Position numbers and translations under genes: made by a program | DNA from: Humisphaera borealis | GTDB lineage: Bacteria; Planctomycetota; Phycisphaerae; Tepidisphaerales; Tepidisphaeraceae | DNA length: 64,000 bases | Direction: 5' to 3' | Assembly: GCF_015169395.1 (NCBI RefSeq) | Contig: NZ_CP063458.1 | Location: 2,356,001-2,420,000, forward strand | The notes under the pieces: generated by a model | Told to the model about the DNA's origin: nothing | The model's input: only the letters and a program-made list of their open reading frames with translations | Databases searched by the model: none | Shown here: one piece after another, positions 46,597-53,645 of the stretch | Position numbering within the stretch: the first letter of the stretch is position 1 | How the letters are laid out: the number at the start of each line of letters is the position of its first letter

Positions 46597-49500
46597 ATGA
46601 ATCGACGTCTCGTTCTCGCCGGATGGATTGTCGGATGCTCGGCGCTCACAGTTCTGGCCGCGTCGCTGGCGGTTCTTCGCGCGGCCGAGCCTGCGGCCGC
46701 GCCCGTCGCGCCGGCGGCCGAGCAGCCGGCCTGGCATCGCTGCTTCCTGCGGGTGCAGGCCAACATGGTGACACCGGCCGAGAAGGATCTGTACCGCGAT
46801 TCCGTCACGCTCAGCCTCGCCGGCATCGCCGGGCCCTATCGGGTTTACCTGAACGGCCAACTTATCGCCGAAGGCGACGGCATTCCCGATGAGCCGCGCC
46901 GGCGGTTCAAGGTCCCCAAGGGCATCCTGCAGAAGACGGTCTTTAATGTGCTCGCGATCCGGATCGACGGCAAAGCCGCCGCGAGCGGCATCAGGCAGCC
47001 GCCAATTCTCGCCGGGTACTTCGACGAAGTGATCATGGACCGCCCGTGGGACGTCATTCGCGGCGAACTGGCGGCCGACGACGCGCGGCTCAAGCCCGTC
47101 GCCGAGCAGCCGAAGGTCGCCAGCTACATCGAGACCGATTTCCGACAGTCGTCCACGCCGCTCAATCAGAACGCCGAGACCATGCCCGGGCGAAGGCTTT
47201 CTCCCGCAGAGTCATTGAAGCTGATGAAGCCGGCAGACGGGCTGGCGATCGACCTGCTGATGGCCGAGCCGCTGGTCGCGCAGCCCACGCACATCAGCTT
47301 CGACGAACGCGGCCGCATGTGGGTGTCGCAGTACCGCCAGTACCCCTACCCGGCGGGCATCAAGATGATCAGCCGGGACAAGTACTACCGCTCGCGGTTC
47401 GACCGCGTCCCGCCGGCCCCGCCGAACCACGACAAGGGACGCGACATCATTTCCGTCCACGAAAGCACGAAACGCGACGGCGTCTTCGACAAGAACAAGG
47501 TGGTGCTCGAAGGGCTGAACATGGCCAACGCCGCCGTCTACGGCAAGGGCGGCATCTGGGTGATGCACACGCCCTACCTGCTGTTCTATCCCGATGCTGA
47601 CGGCGACGACATTCCCGACCGCGATCCGGAAGTGCGACTCGCCGGCTTCGGGCTGGAAGACACGCACTCGGTCGCCAACGGCCTGGCGTGGGGGCCGGAC
47701 GGCTGGCTGTATGGCGGTCAGGGGAGCACAACCACCAGCCGCATCACCCGGCCCGATGTCGATCCCCCGGGCACACCCGGCGTTTACTTCGAAGGGTGCA
47801 TGGTCTGGCGGTATCACCCGACGAAGAAGATCTACGAAATATTCGCCGAAGGCGGCGGCAACACCTTCGGCCTCGACTTCGACGCCGAGGGACGCGTCTA
47901 TTCCGGCCATAACGGCGGCGTGACGCACGGCTGGCACTTCGTGCAGGACGGCATCTACCTCAAGCAAGGCGTCGACCCCGGCAAGTTCGGTCCGCCGGCC
48001 AACCCGTTCACCTTCGGCCAGCTGCCGATGATGAAATCGCGTAACCCGATCCCCCGCTTCACCCACGACATCGCGATGTTCGAAGGTACCGCGCTGCCCG
48101 AGGCGTATCTTGGCAAGTTGATGGGCGCCGACCCGCTGCACCGCACGATTGTGTCCGCCGAGCGCTACCCGATCGGCTCGACGTTCGAGACCAGCACCAG
48201 CGGCACGCCGCTGGCGTGCGACGACATCGCGTTTCGCCCCGTCTTTCTCGCCAATGCCCCCGACGGCAGCCTGTACATTGCCGACTTCTACGAAGAGTTC
48301 ATCGCCCACGGGCAGAACTATCAGGGGCAGATCGACCCGACGACCGGCCGGATTTACCGGTTGCGCGGCAAGAAATCGACGCTGATCACAGACGTCAACC
48401 TGGCATCCAAGCCGACAACGATGCTGACCGGCTTTCTTTCCCACCCCAACCGCTGGCATCGGCAGACCGCGGCGCGGGTACTCGGGGAGCGGGCGACGAA
48501 GGGCGATCGCTCGGCGACTATCTTCCTGAAGGCGCTCCTCAAGCAACCAAACACACACCCGGCGTTGGAAGCCCTCTGGGCACTGCAACAGTCCGACGCG
48601 CTCGACGAGCTGACGAACATCGCCGCGTTGAACCACCAGGCCGCACCGGTACGGGCCTGGGCGGTGCGGCTGCCCGGTGATGCCAAAACACTGTCGCCGA
48701 CGATGCTGGCGGCAATCAACAAGCTGGCGATGGTAGAGACCGACGCCGAGGTGCGTGCCCAGATCGCCTCCACCGCGCGGCGTTTGCCGGTCGATCAGGC
48801 GCTCACGCTCGTCGCGACGCTGATCAAGCGGGACGACGACGCGAAAGATGCGTTCATCCCCCTGCTCTGTTGGTGGACGATCGAATCACACCTCGACAAG
48901 CATCGCGATGCCGTGCTGGCACTGCTGAAAGAACCCAGCGCCTGGAACCCCGCGCCGGTGAAGGAAATCCTGCTGCCCCGCATCATGCGCCGTTTCGCGG
49001 CCAAGGGGACACGGAGCGACTTCCTTGCCTGCGCCTCGCTCCTGGACGCCGCGCCACAGGACGATCATCGCAAACGCCTGATCGCCGGGTTTGAAGAGGC
49101 GTTCACTGGCCGGGCGTTGCCGGCATTGCCAACGGAACTGGCAGTGGCGCTGAGCAAATCCGGTCATGCCTCACCGGCATTGCGTGTCCGCCTCGGCGAA
49201 CCGGCGGCGATCGACGCGGCTTTGAAGCTTGCCAGCGACCCGGCCGCGAAACTGCCGGACCGACTCACCATGGTCACGCTCTTCGGCGAAGTGGACGAGC
49301 CGCGGTCCGTCCCGGTACTGACGGCGATTCTGAAAGGTGCCAAGCAGCCGATCGAACTGCGAAAAGCAGCGATCGGATCGCTGCTGCGGTACGGCGACGC
49401 GGCGATCGGCACGGAGATCGCCTCGCTGTACGTCGAACTTCCCGCCGAGTTGCGCCCGTCGGCGATCAATCTGCTCGCCAGCCGGGCGGCATCGTCGGTC

Positions 49501-50115
49501 GAGTTGTTGAAACTGGTCGAGGCCGGGAAGGTGAAGGTGGCAGACGTGCCGGCCGACATGGCGACACGACTGAAGTCACATCCGGAAGCAAAAATTGCCG
49601 ACGCAGCCAAACGGCTGTTCTCCAACGAGGTCACCCCCGACCAGGCCGCCCGCCGTGCCGAGGCCGATCGAATCCGCAAAGTCGTCGCCGCCGCCCCCGG
49701 CGACCCGTACAAGGGCGAGCCCCTGTTCCTGCAGCGGTGCGGCGTCTGCCACACCCTGTTCTTCAAGGGCGGCAAGATCGGCCCCGACCTCACGTCCTAC
49801 CAGCGCGACGACCTGGGCACGATGCTCACCAGCATCCTGGAGCCCAGCGCCGAGATTCGCGAAGGATTCCGCAACTACAGCGTGAAGACGAAGGACGGCC
49901 GCGAGCTCAGCGGCTTTCTCACCGACAGCGACACCGCGATCGTCGCGATCCGCGGGTTCGACGGGCAGGACGTCCGCATCGCCCGCGCAGATCTGGTGGA
50001 ACTCAAGCCGATGGAAGCCAGCCTGATGCCCGAAGGCCTGCTCGGCGGCATGACCGACCAGGAAGTGCGCGACCTGTTCGCGTACCTGCGAATCCCGCAG
50101 CCGATCACGAAGTAG
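46597..50115 (+). CDS. PVC-type exported dehydrogenase with HEAT-like region and cytochrome c domain
   Basis: A 1172-residue exported protein of a type abundant in planctomycetes and verrucomicrobia. After a signal peptide (SALTVLAASLAVLRAAE) comes a small beta domain (about 45-140). A membrane-bound-dehydrogenase-like beta-propeller follows at about 200-590 (FDERGRMWVSQYRQYPYPAG, YGKGGIWVMHTPYLLFYPD, NGLAWGPDGWLYGGQGS). A long HEAT-like helical region spans about 610-1020. The C-terminal haem-binding domain (about 1030-1170) has CGVCH at 1048-1052 and IGPDLTSY. It probably oxidises a sugar or alcohol and passes electrons to the haem; the substrate is unknown. Confidence 0.92.
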   Translation: MNRRLVLAGWIVGCSALTVLAASLAVLRAAEPAAAPVAPAAEQPAWHRCFLRVQANMVTPAEKDLYRDSVTLSLAGIAGPYRVYLNGQLIAEGDGIPDEPRRRFKVPKGILQKTVFNVLAIRIDGKAAASGIRQPPILAGYFDEVIMDRPWDVIRGELAADDARLKPVAEQPKVASYIETDFRQSSTPLNQNAETMPGRRLSPAESLKLMKPADGLAIDLLMAEPLVAQPTHISFDERGRMWVSQYRQYPYPAGIKMISRDKYYRSRFDRVPPAPPNHDKGRDIISVHESTKRDGVFDKNKVVLEGLNMANAAVYGKGGIWVMHTPYLLFYPDADGDDIPDRDPEVRLAGFGLEDTHSVANGLAWGPDGWLYGGQGSTTTSRITRPDVDPPGTPGVYFEGCMVWRYHPTKKIYEIFAEGGGNTFGLDFDAEGRVYSGHNGGVTHGWHFVQDGIYLKQGVDPGKFGPPANPFTFGQLPMMKSRNPIPRFTHDIAMFEGTALPEAYLGKLMGADPLHRTIVSAERYPIGSTFETSTSGTPLACDDIAFRPVFLANAPDGSLYIADFYEEFIAHGQNYQGQIDPTTGRIYRLRGKKSTLITDVNLASKPTTMLTGFLSHPNRWHRQTAARVLGERATKGDRSATIFLKALLKQPNTHPALEALWALQQSDALDELTNIAALNHQAAPVRAWAVRLPGDAKTLSPTMLAAINKLAMVETDAEVRAQIASTARRLPVDQALTLVATLIKRDDDAKDAFIPLLCWWTIESHLDKHRDAVLALLKEPSAWNPAPVKEILLPRIMRRFAAKGTRSDFLACASLLDAAPQDDHRKRLIAGFEEAFTGRALPALPTELAVALSKSGHASPALRVRLGEPAAIDAALKLASDPAAKLPDRLTMVTLFGEVDEPRSVPVLTAILKGAKQPIELRKAAIGSLLRYGDAAIGTEIASLYVELPAELRPSAINLLASRAASSVELLKLVEAGKVKVADVPADMATRLKSHPEAKIADAAKRLFSNEVTPDQAARRAEADRIRKVVAAAPGDPYKGEPLFLQRCGVCHTLFFKGGKIGPDLTSYQRDDLGTMLTSILEPSAEIREGFRNYSVKTKDGRELSGFLTDSDTAIVAIRGFDGQDVRIARADLVELKPMEASLMPEGLLGGMTDQEVRDLFAYLRIPQPITK

Positions 50116-50341
50116 ACAACACGCGGTACGACGGCCTGCCCGGACCATTCACGACTGAGCACACGGCGTTCACGCAGAATAAGACAAAGAGACTGGTGAA
50201 CGACTCGAGCGATTCGCTCGACTCGCAGGCTGTGCCGATCGCATTCGGGCAGACGCTCCGGGATTTCTCCGTGTTCTCAGTGCCCTGCGTGGTGGTCGTG
50301 CATGTTCCGGGCGAGGTCTGCAGAGTTGCGTACCGAGAGAC

Positions 50342-50382
50342 AAAAAAAAGAGGCCCGCAGGCGTGGGTGAGACCTGCGGGCC
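50342..50382 (-). terminator. Rho-independent terminator of the Nfu-N gene
   Basis: Read on the minus strand, GGCCCGCAGG (50382-50373) pairs with CCTGCGGGCC (50361-50352), an 10-bp GC-rich stem, followed by a run of T (A run at 50342-50349 on the plus strand). It lies about 120 bp beyond the stop of the gene at 50505-50792. The remainder of 50116-50504 carries no gene. Confidence 0.88.
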
Positions 50383-50504
50383 CAGGAGGGAAGAAAACTT
50401 CGCCTCTGCGTACTGTGGTTGTTTCGCCGCACCAGACCGCACTTACGCGTCAATCGATGCGAATTGTTGTTTTTGACATTCTGACAAGCCGACCCGCCGA
50501 GCCG

Positions 50505-50792
50505 CTATGTGTTGTTCCCGCGTACGGTCTGATCCTCCGCCAAGATCCGCCGGGCCTTACGAGAAATATCGGCCCAGCGAGCTTCGGAACTTTTGCTGAT
50601 GGTCACAAAATCGTGCAACATCAGCAAACCGACAACGCCCGGAATCGACATGAGCCGCTGGGCCAGCGGGTTCTTCGAGGCGGCCTCTTCCGTTCTGAAA
50701 CTCAGCGGGACGTCACTGATCGCCCGGTCGAGTAAGATCTTTTTGGCGTTCGGGTTCGGTGTTTCCTGTACCGCCACTACATTAAACGCCAT
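50505..50792 (-). CDS. Nfu N-terminal-domain protein
   Basis: A 95-residue protein equal to the N-terminal domain of Nfu iron-sulfur scaffold proteins: VQETPNPNAKKILLDRA, NPLAQRLMSIPGVVGLLM and HDFVTISKSSEARWADI. The C-terminal NifU-type domain with CxxC is absent, so it cannot hold a cluster in the known way. Stand-alone Nfu-N proteins occur in several phyla and their role is unsettled; protein-protein contact in cluster delivery is one idea. ATG 50792 has GAGGG five bases upstream. It is divergent from rplM and has its own terminator. Confidence 0.88.
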   Translation of the reverse strand: MAFNVVAVQETPNPNAKKILLDRAISDVPLSFRTEEAASKNPLAQRLMSIPGVVGLLMLHDFVTISKSSEARWADISRKARRILAEDQTVRGNNT

Positions 50793-50968
50793 CCGGACCC
50801 TCAAGGTTCAACCGGACTATACCAACTGAGAAAATCGACGTCATCGCGTGGAGTGGATATTTTTCCAAATCAAGCGTGTTGTCAATGAATGCCCTCGGTA
50901 GCGACAACTCCATTGAGTAACTTGGGTTACCATCGGCGACAGGGAAATTTCCCGGGTAGCGACCTGTC

Positions 50969-50996
50969 TTGACACGATCCGTTCAATCGGTACAGT
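50969..50996 (+). promoter_or_regulatory. Sigma-70-type promoter of rplM-rpsI
   Basis: TTGACA (50969-50974), a perfect -35 box, is separated by 16 bases from TACAGT (50991-50996), a fair -10 box. Transcription should start near 51003, giving a leader of about 170 bases before the rplM ATG. It is the best promoter match I find in the window. Confidence 0.75.
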
Positions 50997-51004
50997 ACGT
51001 GGCT

Positions 51005-51047
51005 CTTCCCACCAGTAAGCCGTTGGGGCTTCGGCGGGAAGTTTTTT
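51005..51047 (+). terminator. Terminator-like hairpin in the rplM leader (possible attenuator)
   Basis: CTTCCC (51005-51010) pairs with GGGAAG (51036-51041); an inner stem AAGCC (51017-51021) with GGCTT (51027-51031) stacks inside; six T follow (51042-51047). It lies right after the predicted transcription start and upstream of rplM, and the gene on its other side is divergent, so it is not ending an upstream gene. Confidence 0.65.
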
Positions 51048-51172
51048 ATTCGACCCGTTTACGCCTGCCCAAACCCCTTCGTTTCGGGGTTGCGACGTCG
51101 ATCACCGGCACTTGCCATGTGAGGCTTAGTGCGGTGCAGCGGTGGCGGCGGTGGAAGAGGAAGCTGAATCCG

Positions 51173-51607
51173 ATGAGCACGTATATGCCCAAGCCCGGCG
51201 AAGTCACTGCCAACTGGCACGTGGTTGACGCTTCGGGGATGGTCCTGGGTCGGCTGGCGTCGAAAGTCGCCCTCCTGCTCCAAGGCAAGCACAAGGCCAC
51301 CTACACCCCGCACGTTGATGGTGGCGACTTCGTCATCATCGTCAACGCGCAGAAGATCACCGTCACCGGCCGCAAGGCCGAAGTGATCCAGTACGACACT
51401 TACTCCCGCCATCCCGGCGGTCGTATGACGTACTCCTACCGGACCATGCTCGAGAAGCACCCTGAAAAGCTGATCGAACTGGCCGTCCGTCGCATGCTCC
51501 CCAAGAGCAAGATGGGCCGTAACATCCTGAGCAAGCTCAAGATCTATCGCGACGACAAGCACCCGCACTCGGCCCAGCAGCCCAAGGCGCTGAAGCTGGC
51601 GATCTAA
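51173..51607 (+). CDS. rplM: Large ribosomal subunit protein uL13
   Basis: A 144-residue L13. Family sequence is clear: WHVVDASGMVLGRLASKVA, LLQGKHKATYTPHVDGGDF, YDTYSRHPGGRMTYSYRT and LAVRRMLPKSKMGRNILSKL. It binds 23S rRNA early in assembly. ATG 51173 is the right start: it has GAGGAAG upstream and matches the family length; the frame upstream to 50969 runs through the promoter and leader. rpsI follows after 87 bp, the standard pair. Expression is probably controlled through the long leader. Confidence 0.97.
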   Translation: MSTYMPKPGEVTANWHVVDASGMVLGRLASKVALLLQGKHKATYTPHVDGGDFVIIVNAQKITVTGRKAEVIQYDTYSRHPGGRMTYSYRTMLEKHPEKLIELAVRRMLPKSKMGRNILSKLKIYRDDKHPHSAQQPKALKLAI

Positions 51608-51694
51608 GAAAAAGGCAAATCAAAGCCATTGAAGCCAATGTTCATGGCCTGCGAGTAAGAAACTGACGTTCGAAAGCCAAACGCTGACCTCATC

Positions 51695-52144
51695 ATGACC
51701 ACCGAATCCGCACCCGTCGCCACCGAAACGACCACCACCCCGGCCCCCCAGGGCAAGCAGACGTTCGTCTGGGGCGTAGGTCGCCGCAAGTCCGCCGTCG
51801 CCCGCGTGCGGGTTGCCGTCGGAACCGGCAAGATCACCATCAACGGCCGCGAGCTCAACGACTTCTTCACCGGCGAGCGCGACCGCAAGGGTATCTTCGG
51901 CCCGCTCGAAGTCACCAGCACCGGTGGCAAGCTCGACATCCACGCCCGCTGCACCGGCGGCGGCGCCACCGGCCAGGCCGGCGCGGTCATCATGGGCCTG
52001 GCCCGTGCCCTGCTCAAGTACGACAACACCACCGAAGCGGCCCTCCGCAGCGGCGGGTTCCTCACCCGTGACAGCCGTATGAAGGAACGTAAGAAGTACG
52101 GCCAGCGCGGTGCCCGTCGTCGGTTCCAGTTCTCCAAGCGATAA
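51695..52144 (+). CDS. rpsI: Small ribosomal subunit protein uS9
   Basis: A 149-residue S9. The core begins VWGVGRRKSAVARVRVAVG and continues with ITINGRELNDFF, GGGATGQAGAVIMGLARAL and the basic tail KKYGQRGARRRFQFSKR, which reaches the decoding centre in known ribosomes. The first 22 residues, rich in Thr, Ala and Pro, are an extra disordered extension. Second gene of the rplM-rpsI operon, followed by a strong terminator. Confidence 0.97.
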   Translation: MTTESAPVATETTTTPAPQGKQTFVWGVGRRKSAVARVRVAVGTGKITINGRELNDFFTGERDRKGIFGPLEVTSTGGKLDIHARCTGGGATGQAGAVIMGLARALLKYDNTTEAALRSGGFLTRDSRMKERKKYGQRGARRRFQFSKR

Positions 52145-52173
52145 TCGCCACGGGAACCAAAACGAGATTCGAA

Positions 52174-52203
52174 GGGCACGGCCGGCTGGCCGTGCCCTTT
52201 TTC
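52174..52203 (+). terminator. Rho-independent terminator of rplM-rpsI
   Basis: GGGCACGGCCGGCTGGCCGT plus GCCC forms a stem of about 10 bp (GGGCACGGCC with GGCCGTGCCC) and is followed by six T. It begins 30 bases after the rpsI stop. Confidence 0.93.
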
Positions 52204-52220
52204 GTTATGTTGTTTCCAAA

Positions 52221-52313
52221 GTAGGGTCCGCCTTGGCGGACGCGAGAGTCGCGGCAGCCCGGCAAAGCAACATCGCAAGAATTGCGTTTCGCGTCCGCCA
52301 AGGCGGACCCAAC
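52221..52313. repeat. REP-doublet-like element, GTAGGGTCCGCC type, short form
   Basis: GTAGGGTCCGCCTTGGCGGA (arm 52221-52245) and its inverse at 52289-52310 pair perfectly over 22 bp; the outer CTAC has become CAAC. Each arm is also a hairpin. It is the short relative of the element at 35302-35546 and lies between the rpsI terminator and the PaiB-like gene. Confidence 0.87.
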
Positions 52314-52342
52314 TTCAAGAGCCAGTTTGCGGGAGACATCGG

Positions 52343-52969
52343 ATGTACATCCCAACCGCATTCGCCGAAACCCGCATCGACGTCCTGCAGAATGTCATCC
52401 GTGACTTCCCCTTCGCGACGCTGATTACGACAACCGAGGCTCCTCTCCCGACGATCAGCCATCTGCCGTTGATCCTGGATTCCCGGCGGTCTGAGAATGG
52501 CGTCGTGATCGGGCATCTCGCGCGGGTGAATCCCCATGCCGCCGCTCTGTCCCAAGGCCGCCCGACGGTAGCCGTCTTTCACGGCCCTCATGCGTACGTT
52601 TCACCCGCGTGGTATCGGACCTCACCGGCGGTTCCGACATGGAACTACGTCGCGGTGCACGCGTCAGGGGTTCCGCAGGTGGTCGCCGATCCGATGCGGG
52701 TCCGGGAGATCCTGCTGCAAACGACGGCGGCTTTCGAGGCTCCCGATTCCAGCTATCAAGCCGCCGACCTGCCGGCCACATTCCTAGCGACCATGGCGCA
52801 GGCGGTTGTCGCTTTTGAGATGCCGATCGACCGGATCGAGGGGAAGTTCAAGCTGAGCCAAAATCGCTCCGCCGCCGACCAGGAAGCCGTGTTTGCCACT
52901 CTAAACGGCGGTGATGCCATGGGTAAGGCGATCGCGAATCTCATGCCAAAGCGACCCGCCAGGACGTAA
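52343..52969 (+). CDS. PaiB-type FMN-binding-fold protein
   Basis: A 208-residue protein of the PaiB (FMN_bind_2) family with a split-barrel flavin-reductase-like fold. Typical segments are MYIPTAFAETR, FPFATLITT, TISHLPLILD, GHLARVNPHA, AVFHGPHAYVSPAWY, VPTWNYVAVHASG and the C-terminal KFKLSQNRS. In Bacillus, PaiB works with PaiA as a negative regulator of sporulation and protease genes. Here no PaiA-like acetyltransferase is adjacent, so the role is open. A repeat ends 29 bases upstream. Confidence 0.92.
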   Translation: MYIPTAFAETRIDVLQNVIRDFPFATLITTTEAPLPTISHLPLILDSRRSENGVVIGHLARVNPHAAALSQGRPTVAVFHGPHAYVSPAWYRTSPAVPTWNYVAVHASGVPQVVADPMRVREILLQTTAAFEAPDSSYQAADLPATFLATMAQAVVAFEMPIDRIEGKFKLSQNRSAADQEAVFATLNGGDAMGKAIANLMPKRPART

Positions 52970-53037
52970 GATCGGAGCGGGTACGGACATCTATCCGTGG
53001 ATCCGGGTCGTGGTCCCCCGTTGGAGGCTGCAATCGC

Positions 53038-53553
53038 ATGAAACGCGACAGCGAACAATTCCTGGCCCTGCTGACCGCCTGCCAGTCGTCCGTCTATGCC
53101 TACATCGTGTCGCTGCTGCCCAACCGGCAGCAGGCGGACGACATCCTTCAGGAGACCAACATGGTCTGCTGGAGGAAGGGAGACGAGTTCCAGGAAGGCA
53201 CGAGTTTCGTCGCCTGGGCGTGCCAGATCGCGTACTTCAACGTGCTCAGCTATCGCCGCCGCCGCAGCCGCGACAAGCACACCTTCGGCGACGATCTGTT
53301 CGACTACCTCGCCGAGCGGCAGTGCGAACGGATCGACGCGGTGGAAGACCGCCAGCAGGCGCTTCGGCGGTGCTTGGAGAAGCTCCCCAGCAAGCAACGC
53401 GAGTTGATCGAGGCCCGGTATCAGCCCGGTGCATCGGTCCGCCGAATGGCGGGCGAGCGAGAGACGACCGAAGGCGCGTTGTCGCAGTCCCTGTACCGCA
53501 TCCGGGCAACGCTGCTGGACTGCATCAAGCGGAACATGCCGGCGACGGAATAA
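53038..53553 (+). CDS. ECF-type RNA polymerase sigma factor
   Basis: A 171-residue sigma factor of the planctomycete/verrucomicrobial ECF type. Region 2 is visible at about residues 10-75 (YIVSLLPNRQQADDILQETN, FVAWACQIAYFNVLSYRRRR) and region 4 at about 110-165 (LPSKQRELIEARYQPGASV, GALSQSLYRIRATLLDCI). The FecR-domain protein encoded 92 bp downstream is very probably its membrane regulator. A hairpin repeat separates the two genes and may lower expression of the second. Confidence 0.93.
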   Translation: MKRDSEQFLALLTACQSSVYAYIVSLLPNRQQADDILQETNMVCWRKGDEFQEGTSFVAWACQIAYFNVLSYRRRRSRDKHTFGDDLFDYLAERQCERIDAVEDRQQALRRCLEKLPSKQRELIEARYQPGASVRRMAGERETTEGALSQSLYRIRATLLDCIKRNMPATE

Positions 53554-53555
53554 GA

Positions 53556-53615
53556 GTAGGGTGGGCGTACTCGCCCACGCCCCTGCGCTAGCGTGGGCGG
53601 GTACGCCCACCCTAC
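53556..53615. repeat. REP-doublet-like element, GTAGGGTGGGCG type
   Basis: GTAGGGTGGGCGTAC (53556-53570) is mirrored by GTACGCCCACCCTAC (53601-53615). Each arm folds on itself (GTGGGCG..CGCCCAC). It begins two bases after the sigma-factor stop and ends 30 bases before the FecR start. Confidence 0.88.
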
Positions 53616-53645
53616 GGACTCAGCATTCTTTAAAACGGGTTCGTT

